A stretch of 64,000 nt of DNA, from NCBI GenBank assembly GCA_938045615.1, contig CALIBC010000180.1, positions 310,001-374,000 of the forward strand. Reading direction: 5' to 3'. The position numbers were made by a program, and so were the translations under genes. The stretch is from an uncultured Clostridia bacterium (GTDB lineage Bacteria; Bacillota; Clostridia; Peptostreptococcales; Anaerovoracaceae). Position 1 is the stretch's first letter; each line of letters starts with the position of its first letter. Shown here piece by piece: positions 42,442 to 50,447 of the stretch. Under the pieces are notes generated by a model. The model worked only from the letters and a program-made list of their open reading frames with translations. It did not search any database and was not told the DNA's origin.

Positions 42442-45039
42442 TTAACTGAATACGGCACGGTAAACCTTTATCCATTCTGCACGGGCATTCTTTGTTTTTT
42501 CCTTGTCCGATCTATCCATTATAACGGGTATGCCAAGTGCGGTGAACCTTCTTTGCAGGAGGTTCAGATTCTTAAGTGCGCCCGTTTTGTCCTTTGAGTT
42601 TTTGTCGGGCAATACGGATGCCGGCAAAAGCGCCGTATTGATCTTGTTCAGTATTATTTTCTTGTAATCCGGGCTTCTGAGGCTTCCGGCACGTCTTATC
42701 TTTCCGTCGGCATATAATTTTCTGAGCGTGCCTGGGATTGATCTGTCGGAAAAATCCATACCGATCAAATTTATGGCATGCGCAACTTTCGCCTTATTCA
42801 TAAATATCGCAGCCGCACGTGATGTGACATAGGCTTTTTCAGATGGCGTCCTTACTATTATGTACTTTTTTTCAAGCCCTGCCGGAAGATTGTACTTTTT
42901 GGGTACAAGAAGGTAATTCACCACACGATTGTGATACAGAGATTCAGTTATCTCGTGATTCGATTTCACAACTTTTTTCCCATCATCGTCATAGGCACTT
43001 TTGTCCTTTATCGAACTTGTGTCATCGGTTTTCATCTTTGATGAATCGTTTGGCGTATAAGTTCCCTCTCCTGTATAAATAGACAGAAGTCTTACGCCGC
43101 CTGTGTAGTTTAGGATTCGGAAATTGACGGCATATTTTGTCCTAATCTCCGACAGGTAGCCTAATCCGTCGATTTCCGGAGCTTTGCCGTATATCCCCAA
43201 GTTTCGAAAGGCTGTTTTCCCCTTGTCTTTTTTTGATTTTTCGTGATTTTTCTTTTTACCTCCATTCTTTGACGAGGATACGGAGTTTGATTTTTTACTT
43301 TCCGATTTTCTTATGTAGACCGCATACCTGATCCAATGTGGCTGTGACATACGCCTCGTGCGACCTATAACAGTATTGTTTGCGTTTAATTTTACGGGTA
43401 TCGTGAATGTGGATTCCCCTCCCCCTTGTTTGGTGAATGACCTGCCGTCTGCCTTGAGGGCATCGTAATAAGAACTGCCGAATACTATCGTTGCGTAAGC
43501 TCTTCCGCCGGTGACCGATATCTTTGAACACCTTATGTAAGCGAGCCTGCCCGACCCGCCGGACCAACCAAAGCCGTCCGGTTTATAGATGCCGTCTTTG
43601 AGACTTGTCCTATTATTCACCCGGGTTGTCGTTTCGTTTTTTTCACTACTTCGTTTTATACTGTTTTTCAATCGTTTCTTGAGAATCGAATCCTTATTCT
43701 TCTTATTTTTCGATTTCCGAAGTTTTATTTTCCCGAAAGAATTTCCGTTTTTCCTTTTCGTGGATTTCTTTGGGTATAGGTTCTTTGCGCCTGCAAGCGA
43801 ACCTGCTGTCTTCTTGATCTTTTTCGCTCCCTTGGAGTAGAATATTGCCGTATGTTGAAACCACTCCTGATGCTCGGTATCACCACTTTTTTTGTTGAGT
43901 TTACCGTATTTTTTGGAGTGTGCGGAGATCATAACGTTCGTGTCAAGAAGAGCTACAGGAACTCTGTAGGTATAATAGCGATCCCTTTTTATACCCTTAT
44001 TCCACGCTCCTTTTCCTGCGGATGCCGCCTCTTGAGCCAGTCCCGCATAAAGATAGTCATATCCCTTTCCGTTCAAGGTAATGTCCGCAAACATCTTCCC
44101 CTTTTTTACTGTTAAAATGCTGTAATGGACTTTAGCGTTTTTCGGTGCCATGTTGAACATGATTCTATCGGTATCTGATCTAACCTTGTACCTGCCGTCA
44201 GGAAGCTTATTTCCCGACTTGAGGATCGGATACAGGTTCACCCTGCTCTTTGAATACTTTTCCGGTTGTGCCTCGTCTGAAGATGCGATTACCATCATTT
44301 CATTTCCGGCGTTGATTCGGACGGGGATCTCGTATTCTGTCACCGTTTCCGTTTCGCTTGAACCGCGTTTTAGAACATTTTTTATTTTGCCGCTGTATAT
44401 TTGGGCATTTGCGTCGATCTTATCCCAAGCTTTGCCCCGTATGCGCATGGTTGCGGTAGAACGGTTGTTTTTTACCGTTATTTGCAAGATATTTACCACA
44501 ACCTTACCATCATCTGAAGAAAAGGAAAACTTTCGGGGAAGAAAGTTCCCATCCACCATGTCTGTGTAGTTGTTTATTTTTGAAGTTTCGGAGCTTGCAT
44601 AAGTGCGTATGGCGATCTTGCCGTGCTTTTTTTTATCGCTTTTTTCGTTTTTTTGATTTTCTGCGTCATTCCGGATATCAGGCGCACTTGAGTTTTCGTT
44701 TTCGCTTCCGGCTGTAACCGGGGTTTCTTTTTCCGGATACGCATCATCATTCTCCGAACGTGATGTCTCATTTTCCAATGAGTCATTTTTATAGCTTTTT
44801 TCATCTTCAGCGGAATTTTCGGATTTGCTTTCTTGCTTTTCCCGATTCTCGCTCTTATCCGCATTGTTGTCCTGTTTTTCGGCGGATTTTTTATTTTGCT
44901 CCGCAGTTCTGTCAGCCTGTGTTGATTTGGTCGAAAAGTCACTTGAAGGCTCACCGTCATCGGCCGATACGGGAGATCCCGATATTGTAACTAGCATTAA
45001 AACCAAAAGAACCGATAAAATTTTTGTGATTTTTTTCAC
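42442..45039 (-). CDS. Secreted multi-domain protein: three NEAT-like domains plus half a substrate-binding protein
   Basis: The 865-residue protein starts with GTG (AGAGGA upstream) and a signal peptide (cleavage near VSA, residue 26). Residues 27-150 are a low-complexity acidic/Ser/Asn region. NEAT-like beta domains lie at about 157-272, 276-404 and 479-577; the last begins LKDGIYKPDGFGWSGGSG and has MSQPHWIRYAVYI. Basic Lys-rich linkers separate them. Residues 613-865 align with the N-lobe of the next gene's binding protein, ending at RAEWIKVYRAVFS, exactly where the C-lobe should begin. There is no wall-anchor motif. It may relay ligand from surface to lipoprotein. The half-domain could be decayed or functional. 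Confidence 0.8.
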   Translation of the reverse strand: MKKITKILSVLLVLMLVTISGSPVSADDGEPSSDFSTKSTQADRTAEQNKKSAEKQDNNADKSENREKQESKSENSAEDEKSYKNDSLENETSRSENDDAYPEKETPVTAGSENENSSAPDIRNDAENQKNEKSDKKKHGKIAIRTYASSETSKINNYTDMVDGNFLPRKFSFSSDDGKVVVNILQITVKNNRSTATMRIRGKAWDKIDANAQIYSGKIKNVLKRGSSETETVTEYEIPVRINAGNEMMVIASSDEAQPEKYSKSRVNLYPILKSGNKLPDGRYKVRSDTDRIMFNMAPKNAKVHYSILTVKKGKMFADITLNGKGYDYLYAGLAQEAASAGKGAWNKGIKRDRYYTYRVPVALLDTNVMISAHSKKYGKLNKKSGDTEHQEWFQHTAIFYSKGAKKIKKTAGSLAGAKNLYPKKSTKRKNGNSFGKIKLRKSKNKKNKDSILKKRLKNSIKRSSEKNETTTRVNNRTSLKDGIYKPDGFGWSGGSGRLAYIRCSKISVTGGRAYATIVFGSSYYDALKADGRSFTKQGGGESTFTIPVKLNANNTVIGRTRRMSQPHWIRYAVYIRKSESKKSNSVSSSKNGGKKKNHEKSKKDKGKTAFRNLGIYGKAPEIDGLGYLSEIRTKYAVNFRILNYTGGVRLLSIYTGEGTYTPNDSSKMKTDDTSSIKDKSAYDDDGKKVVKSNHEITESLYHNRVVNYLLVPKKYNLPAGLEKKYIIVRTPSEKAYVTSRAAAIFMNKAKVAHAINLIGMDFSDRSIPGTLRKLYADGKIRRAGSLRSPDYKKIILNKINTALLPASVLPDKNSKDKTGALKNLNLLQRRFTALGIPVIMDRSDKEKTKNARAEWIKVYRAVFS

Positions 45040-45101
45040 CGTTTTTTCCTCTTACATCTTTTGAATATGACTATTTATGAAAACCTCTGCCACAAATGTT
45101 T

Positions 45102-45911
45102 TCAGATTTTTGAGTATGTCCATATGCCATTTACCTTTTTGTCGTGTATGACTTTGTATGTACGTATTCTGAGCGAATGGACACGTTTTTTCTTTATCCG
45201 GACGATGAGTTTTGCTTTGGCTTTTCCGGAAGCGACAAATATCCGTAACTTCTTATATTGGGTGAAGGCTCCTTTCTTTGCTTCAAGCACGTAACCCGAA
45301 GCTTGGGGCACTCTCTTCCATTGCACAACAAGTTTTCCCCGCTTATCAATTTTTGCCTTAACGCCCTTTACCTTAAGTTTCTTCGCAAGGTGCCTGCGGG
45401 CTTTTGTGATCTCTATCATGTAGTGATACTGTACCCAATGCGGAGTGGACATTGCCGTCGTTCTTGCGGAAAACGGGGCTTTTTCGTCAAGTTTGACCGG
45501 CACGGTCGCCTTGCCGTTTTTCACTTCATATACATCGTTTCCGATCTTTCCCGTATGTGGGTCATACAGATCTGCGTTGTCTTCGTCAAGTCCCGTCTTT
45601 CCTCTTTTCTCACCCATGAAAAAATGTGTAACCCGGGTGCTTTCAGTCGAAAGTTCTGCATATGCTCTTCCTTTTCTTATTGTGACGGATTTACAGAAAT
45701 ACTTTGCCTTTCCCGTTCCTCCCTCAAATTTAAAATAAACTTTTGGAATCTTATATTTGCCGTCGGACAAATCCGTCTTATTATCAACTTCGCTACGTAT
45801 GGAATCATCCTCAGCCGATACGACTGAAGATGAAAAGGTAGCCGCAGCTGTAAACAACATGATAAAAGCGATTGTGGAAAGTAAAAATAAAGTGATTGTT
45901 TTTTTTAGCAT
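45102..45911 (-). CDS. Secreted NEAT-like protein with C-terminal Fn3 domain (269 aa)
   Basis: A signal peptide (cleavage near VSA, residue 33) is followed by a beta-rich domain at ~45-170: LSDGKYKIPKVYFKFEGGTG, KSVTIRKGRAYAEL, VPVKLDEKAPF and MSTPHWVQYHYMI. The DGxY opening, the second strand block and the closing S-x-PHW-x-x-Y segment are shared with domain 3 of the 865-residue protein. The remainder (177-269) is a basic Fn3-like domain (KLVVQWKRVPQASGYVLEA). NEAT domains bind heme through a closing YxxxY strand; here a conserved His-Trp and Tyr occupy the same end. Heme binding is inferred, not shown. It starts 16 bases after the previous gene. Confidence 0.75.
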   Translation of the reverse strand: MLKKTITLFLLSTIAFIMLFTAAATFSSSVVSAEDDSIRSEVDNKTDLSDGKYKIPKVYFKFEGGTGKAKYFCKSVTIRKGRAYAELSTESTRVTHFFMGEKRGKTGLDEDNADLYDPHTGKIGNDVYEVKNGKATVPVKLDEKAPFSARTTAMSTPHWVQYHYMIEITKARRHLAKKLKVKGVKAKIDKRGKLVVQWKRVPQASGYVLEAKKGAFTQYKKLRIFVASGKAKAKLIVRIKKKRVHSLRIRTYKVIHDKKVNGIWTYSKI

Positions 45912-45927
45912 TAGAACCCCCCCGGCT

Positions 45928-46725
45928 TTAATTTATTTTAATTTTTTTTGTCTTGCTCCACTTTGAATAATAAGTTTTCCCTATTCCTTTATTAAAAGTC
46001 CTTACAGCGAAATAGTATATTTTCCTGCTTTTGAGTTTTTTTATGCTTGCTTTGCTTTTTCCCGTAAGAAGCATGACTTTAGCGGACTTCATTGACTTTT
46101 TCGTTGAATACCCAAGCTCATATCCCGACACTGTCTGCTTGGGCTCCATTGAGACAGTTGCGCGTTTTTTGCCCGGTTTTATCTTTTTCACCGAAGATGC
46201 ATACGGTCTGTCAAAACGCGGTTCTTCCCCGGTTCCTATGACCATAATGCAGTGCAGATCATACCATGCGTTCTTTTTCTTGCTGTGACCGGATACCAAG
46301 ATTTCCCCACAGGCATTTTCCAAGGGGATGTTGAAATTGTAGAACTCGGTGTCCACGCCGTCTATCTTTTCAAATTTTGATACGGCAGGTATTGCGTTTG
46401 TCTCATTTGCTTTAGCTTCCGCTTTGCCGGCTTCCTCGCCGGCGTTCGGATCGCTCACTTTGTAGAGTTTGTCAAAACCCGTGCCATTCAGGCGTATCAG
46501 CAGATTCATCCTGCCGTTTTTCACGGTCAAAAGTCCCTGATGTTTGTCAAAATCATTCACATTCATCATCTTGCCATTTATATGAACAGCGACTTTATAT
46601 ATCCCGTCGCCGTATTGAACCGCTTTGCTCGGATAAGTCGTTGCAGCAAATGCCGCCCCTACGGAGGACAAAGCGATAGTTGCTGTCATTGCCGCCCACA
46701 GAATTTTTCTCGTCAATTGTTTCAT
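45928..46725 (-). CDS. Secreted NEAT-like protein with C-terminal Fn3 domain (265 aa)
   Basis: A signal peptide (cleavage near AFA, residue 27) precedes a beta domain at ~36-175 with YGDGIYKVAVHINGKMMNVN, GLLTVKNGRMNLLIRLNGTG, YNFNIPLENACGEILVSGHS and AWYDLHCIMV. It is closer to domain 2 of the 865-residue protein (both have an S-GHS/S-AHSKK element) than to the 269-residue protein. Residues ~180-265 form the Fn3-like domain (RATVSMEPKQTVSGYELGYS, IYYFAVRTFNK, YYSKWSKTKK). The AAAGGA ribosome site is clear. Probable surface or secreted ligand-binding protein of the same uptake system. Confidence 0.75.
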   Translation of the reverse strand: MKQLTRKILWAAMTATIALSSVGAAFAATTYPSKAVQYGDGIYKVAVHINGKMMNVNDFDKHQGLLTVKNGRMNLLIRLNGTGFDKLYKVSDPNAGEEAGKAEAKANETNAIPAVSKFEKIDGVDTEFYNFNIPLENACGEILVSGHSKKKNAWYDLHCIMVIGTGEEPRFDRPYASSVKKIKPGKKRATVSMEPKQTVSGYELGYSTKKSMKSAKVMLLTGKSKASIKKLKSRKIYYFAVRTFNKGIGKTYYSKWSKTKKIKIN

Positions 46726-46752
46726 GACCCAATCCTTTCTCCCATATATTTA

Positions 46753-46774
46753 GAGAGCTCCGTTAAGAGCTCTC
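46753..46774 (-). other. Perfect hairpin between chelatase gene and first NEAT-like gene
   Basis: GAGAGCTC (46753-46760) and GAGCTCTC (46767-46774) form an 8-bp stem with a 6-base loop. No U-tract follows on the minus strand, so it more likely marks an mRNA processing or stability element that separates chelatase expression from the rest of the operon. Confidence 0.45.
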
Positions 46775-46792
46775 CGTTCACATTATGTATAG

Positions 46793-48277
46793 CTATTTAA
46801 CCGCTTTTGAAGTTTTTGCGGTTCCCCATGCCGAGAAGTATTTTGTTCCATCGACATTTACAAAGCTTCTTACCTTGAAAATATATTTTTTGCCTGTCTT
46901 GAGCTTTTTAAGCACTTTCTTTGAAGATGAAAGTTTGACGGTTTTGTACTTGCCGCTGCCTTTTGCTTTGTACTTCAGCTCAAATTTTGGCTTGGCAACA
47001 GTGCTGATCTTTGCCGCTGTGCTCTTTACGACGGCAACGTGAGGAGCTTTTGCCACTTTTACGGTAATTTTCTTTTGGCCGATCTTGAGATTCTTTACAA
47101 TGCCTTCGGTCGCTCCCAGAGCGTCTTTCATGTGTTTTACATAAAGATTCCTGACCGCCTTTATTTCACCGAGTCCATGAATTTGGCAACTTACGTTCTG
47201 CGCACCGCCAAAAGCCTTTTCGAATGCCGGTTTCCATGAATCGTCGTCGTCTCCTGCCATATCGTTGTTTGCGTGATCTCCTGCCACTACCATCAGCGGA
47301 CGCAGAACCACTTTCTTGTATCCGGCTTTTTTGATCTTCTTTATGAGAACATCCCTCTCTGTGGAAGCGGGTTTCCCTTCCACCGTGCCGACGAAGACAT
47401 TGTTGTACTTAAGTTTTTTAAACGTTTTCTGCATCTCAATATATGTTTTCGTGGCAACGTGTGCAGTTCCATGTCCCATAAATACGAATGCGGTCTTTTT
47501 CAGAGACTTGGACGTAACTGTCCTGACGCCGCTTTTTTCCATCTTTGCCGCCTCGGACGCAATACCCTTGGCAACAGTTTTCATGTCGTCCTTCGTGGTC
47601 AGAAGCGGTTCGGATATAACTACCTTGGAGAAATCTTTTTCTTTCGCCTTTACCGCTGCTTTAAGTTCATCGTATTCAGCGCCGTGCATCAGGTGAGTGG
47701 GCTGTATTATGAGCGTATTTACGTTGTTTTTCTTTGCGCGTTCAATTGCCTGAACAATGTTGTCGATCTTTTTTCCGTCGCGCGCATATACATGGTTGAT
47801 TATTATCTGCGCCGTAAATCCTCTTCTGACCGACATGTTTTTATACGCCTGCTGCAATCGTCTCTCAACCGCTCCTATTGTTGCGGCGCGGCTTTGATTA
47901 AAGCTCGTTCCGAAACTAGCCACGAGAATCTCGGTTTTGCCGATATTGTCTGCATTGAGAGTGTCATCTTTGGAGGCATCCCCCGTATCCCTCATGAAAT
48001 AATCCCATACATCGGGATCGTCCTTTTCAAGAGATTTCTTCTGTGTGTCGGTCAACTTGTCAAACAAAGCTTTTGCGTTTTCACAATCTTTGTATGTATG
48101 ATCGGTGAACTTCTGTCCTTCCTCTCCCTGAAGCTTTTCCACGGCCTTAAGGAGTTCGGATTTGGGTTTCTGCGCAGCGCTTGCATTGGCATCGGCAAAC
48201 ACACCCATACTTGAAAACGCCATGAGTGTTGCAATAGAAAGTGTTAGTGTAAGCAACTTCAACATACTTTTTTTCAT
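46793..48277 (-). CDS. Secreted CbiK-type (class II) chelatase with C-terminal Fn3 domain
   Basis: The 494-residue protein has a signal peptide (cleavage near VFA, residue 28), a helical segment (~35-95), then a CbiK-family chelatase domain (~113-390): KTEILVASFGTSFNQSR, PTHLMHGAEYDEL, FMGHGTAHVA (His 269) and VVAGDHANNDMAGDDDDSW (His 335). These are the two metal-binding His regions and the acidic site of sirohydrochlorin cobaltochelatase. Residues ~405-494 form an Fn3-like domain shared with other proteins of the locus. A cytosolic role in B12 synthesis is unlikely with a signal peptide. In this context it could insert metal into, or remove it from, a captured tetrapyrrole. ATG 48277 has AAAGGA upstream; earlier in-frame starts lack one. 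Confidence 0.85.
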   Translation of the reverse strand: MKKSMLKLLTLTLSIATLMAFSSMGVFADANASAAQKPKSELLKAVEKLQGEEGQKFTDHTYKDCENAKALFDKLTDTQKKSLEKDDPDVWDYFMRDTGDASKDDTLNADNIGKTEILVASFGTSFNQSRAATIGAVERRLQQAYKNMSVRRGFTAQIIINHVYARDGKKIDNIVQAIERAKKNNVNTLIIQPTHLMHGAEYDELKAAVKAKEKDFSKVVISEPLLTTKDDMKTVAKGIASEAAKMEKSGVRTVTSKSLKKTAFVFMGHGTAHVATKTYIEMQKTFKKLKYNNVFVGTVEGKPASTERDVLIKKIKKAGYKKVVLRPLMVVAGDHANNDMAGDDDDSWKPAFEKAFGGAQNVSCQIHGLGEIKAVRNLYVKHMKDALGATEGIVKNLKIGQKKITVKVAKAPHVAVVKSTAAKISTVAKPKFELKYKAKGSGKYKTVKLSSSKKVLKKLKTGKKYIFKVRSFVNVDGTKYFSAWGTAKTSKAVK

Positions 48278-48379
48278 TGGATTTTCCTTTCTTTTCATAA
48301 GTGAAATCGATATCCGCTTATCCTCGAACAATTGCACACGAAACAAGTTACGGCAACGCCCAAGAACATTTACTGTATA

Positions 48380-48408
48380 ATACTATCAAATTACCATTTA
48401 TTAGTCAA
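48380..48408 (-). promoter_or_regulatory. Candidate promoter of the chelatase/NEAT-like/ABC operon
   Basis: On the minus strand TTGACT (48408-48403), a 17-base spacer and TAGTAT (48385-48380). No GTTAG-N6-CTAAC box like that of the HID gene is seen here. Confidence 0.45.
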
Positions 48409-48417
48409 TCACTTTAT

Positions 48418-49140
48418 TCATGAAATTTTTTCGTATATCCTGTCCACAAGGCTATGGAGCTGTTTCCTGAAGATCAATCCGAAAATGAGCGCTATCGAAC
48501 ATACACTGGCGATGAGTATCATTCCTCTGTAATTGTCTTTCATGTATAGATCACCGAACCAGATACTGCCCAAAAGCGCAGGTATCCTTGCGACGGTAGA
48601 AATGAGCAAAAATGCGCTGAATTTCATGTTTGATATTCCTGCGGGAAGACATAATACGTCTTTGGGAGTTCCCGGTATCAAATAAAAAACAAATGTGAAT
48701 ACGTACGCTTTTTCACTGTTGAATGCATCCATCATCTGCTGCATTCTTTTTTCACCGACAAGCATCTGTATTCCGGAGCGTCCCAGAAGCTTTGCCATGT
48801 AGTAGGCTATGGCCTCTCCGATGACTTTTCCCGTTATCGTGAGGATCAATCCGTATCCGATACCGAACACCGACCCCGCTGCCATCTGAAAGAACTGACC
48901 CGGGATCACACTTACCGTCACCTGGAAAATCTCAAGTCCTATATAGATAAACACGCTGTATCCCGGATGGGATTTCAAATATCCCACAAGACTTTTGTAT
49001 TCTCCGACGATATCCATGAGGCTCTTGTTGACAAACATAAGATAAATCGGTATTCCTACCAGCACCGCAAGCAGCATTGCCAGTTTTATGATATTAAAGA
49101 TTTTTTTCCAAAAAGCTTTACGTTCAAGATCCATGCTCAT
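48418..49140 (-). CDS. TVP38/TMEM64 (VTT-domain) family membrane protein
   Basis: The 240-residue membrane protein has about six segments and the VTT core: IPGQFFQMAAGSVFGIGYG, the re-entrant FYLIPGTPKDVLCLPAGISN and LLGSIWFGD. The family resembles DedA proteins and is linked to lipid scrambling or membrane homeostasis; the specific role is unknown. Its ATG overlaps the stop of the PLP enzyme gene by one base (TAATG). ATG 49134 is an alternative start. Confidence 0.88.
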   Translation of the reverse strand: MSMDLERKAFWKKIFNIIKLAMLLAVLVGIPIYLMFVNKSLMDIVGEYKSLVGYLKSHPGYSVFIYIGLEIFQVTVSVIPGQFFQMAAGSVFGIGYGLILTITGKVIGEAIAYYMAKLLGRSGIQMLVGEKRMQQMMDAFNSEKAYVFTFVFYLIPGTPKDVLCLPAGISNMKFSAFLLISTVARIPALLGSIWFGDLYMKDNYRGMILIASVCSIALIFGLIFRKQLHSLVDRIYEKIS

Positions 49141-50429
49141 TATATATCTCCCTTTAACATATTGCCGGCTTTGAGATGGTTGAGCGCCGACATTACCCCC
49201 AATTTGCCGTGTTCGTAGGTAAGCCCTCCCTGAAAATAGACATTGAAAGGTTCCCGTATCGGCGCATCAGCACTGAGTTCTATGGAAGCTCCCTGAACAA
49301 AAGCCCCTGCAGCCATCACCACCTTATCCTCATATCCCGGCATATCCCACGGCTCCGGTGTGACAAAAGAATCCACCGGAGCCGCAGCTTGTATACCGCG
49401 GCAAAATGCCACCAAAGATTCTTCGTTTTCCAGGCAAACCGCCTGTATTATATCACTTCGTTTTTCCGAGGATCCCGGGCACGTCTCATAGCCGAGATTT
49501 TCAAATACCTTACCACACAGGATTGCACTTTTCAATGCGCCGCTCACCACCGAAGGTGCAAAGAAAAGTCCTTGAAGCACATTCCTTGTCTGTCCGAAAG
49601 TAAGCCCGCATTCACTTCCTATACCCGGACAAGTCATTCTATAGGCCGCTTTTTCCACAAGTTCTCTTTTTCCGCATATATAGCCGCCCGAAAGCGCAAG
49701 ACCGCCGCCCGGATTTTTGATAAGTGAACCTGCGATTATATCCACCCCTGCTTCCGTCGGTTCTTCGGTGTCCGTAAATTCGCCGTAGCAATTGTCCGCC
49801 ATGCAAATCAATCCCGGGTATTTATCGTGGATAAAGTCGCTCCAACGCTTTATCTGTTTCAGGCTCAACGCCTTTCGCAGGCTATATCCCATGGATCTTT
49901 GCACACAGACCATTTTGGTTTTTTCGCTTATGGTTTCTTCTATACGTTTAAGGTCTATTTCACCGCCGGGCATAAGCTTCACTTCTTTATAGGTTATTCC
50001 GTAGTCGGCAAGCGAACCATTGCCGCAACCTCTGATTCCGATCACTTCCTCGAGCGTGTCGTATGGTCCGTCACTGCAATAGATAAGCTCATCCCCCGGT
50101 CGCAATATACCCAAAAGCACCGTACCGATGGCGTGCGTGCCGTTGACCAGAGTCGGGCGTACCAATGCAGCCTCCGTCCCAAATACATCCGCATAGACTT
50201 TTTCTACGGCCTGCCTTCCGGAATCATCGTAACCATATCCCGTCGTCCATGAAAAATGACTGTCTGAAATTCTGTTCCGCCGCAGCGCCGACACGATCTT
50301 GTACTGATTGTATTCTTTGATCTCATCTATACGCTCAAAATCTGTTTGCAGTGACTTTTCGCAACTTTGAACGTAATCCACTATTTCTTTTTTTATGCCG
50401 CATTTTGCCGTCAAAAATTCTTTTATCAC
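49140..50429 (-). CDS. Methionine gamma-lyase family PLP enzyme (YnbB-like, 'aluminum resistance protein')
   Basis: The roughly 429-residue protein belongs to the YnbB family: TTGYGYDDSGRQAVEKVYA, LVRPTLVNGTHAIGTVLLG, RSMGYSLRKAL, IAGSLIKNPGGGLALSGGYI (PLP lysine in SLIKNPGG) and FNVYFQGGLTYEHGKLG. The family is annotated from similarity to Cys/Met-metabolism enzymes and old aluminium-resistance reports; its substrate is unproven. The GTG at 50429 has AAGGG 7 bases upstream; TTG at 50435 is the other possible start. In Firmicutes it often lies near miaA, hfq and lexA, as partly here. Confidence 0.9.
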   Translation of the reverse strand: MIKEFLTAKCGIKKEIVDYVQSCEKSLQTDFERIDEIKEYNQYKIVSALRRNRISDSHFSWTTGYGYDDSGRQAVEKVYADVFGTEAALVRPTLVNGTHAIGTVLLGILRPGDELIYCSDGPYDTLEEVIGIRGCGNGSLADYGITYKEVKLMPGGEIDLKRIEETISEKTKMVCVQRSMGYSLRKALSLKQIKRWSDFIHDKYPGLICMADNCYGEFTDTEEPTEAGVDIIAGSLIKNPGGGLALSGGYICGKRELVEKAAYRMTCPGIGSECGLTFGQTRNVLQGLFFAPSVVSGALKSAILCGKVFENLGYETCPGSSEKRSDIIQAVCLENEESLVAFCRGIQAAAPVDSFVTPEPWDMPGYEDKVVMAAGAFVQGASIELSADAPIREPFNVYFQGGLTYEHGKLGVMSALNHLKAGNMLKGDI

Positions 50430-50447
50430 AGTCAAACCCTTTTATAC

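Noticed and set aside
42399..42445. The half binding domain of the 865-residue protein and the full binding protein as one gene split by a frameshift.
   Set aside because: The downstream gene has its own ribosome site, signal peptide and lipobox and contains both lobes, so the N-lobe is duplicated rather than split.
46793..48277. CbiK homologue as a cytosolic cobaltochelatase of cobalamin synthesis.
   Set aside because: It has a clear signal peptide and an Fn3 tail, and no other cobalamin synthesis gene is near.
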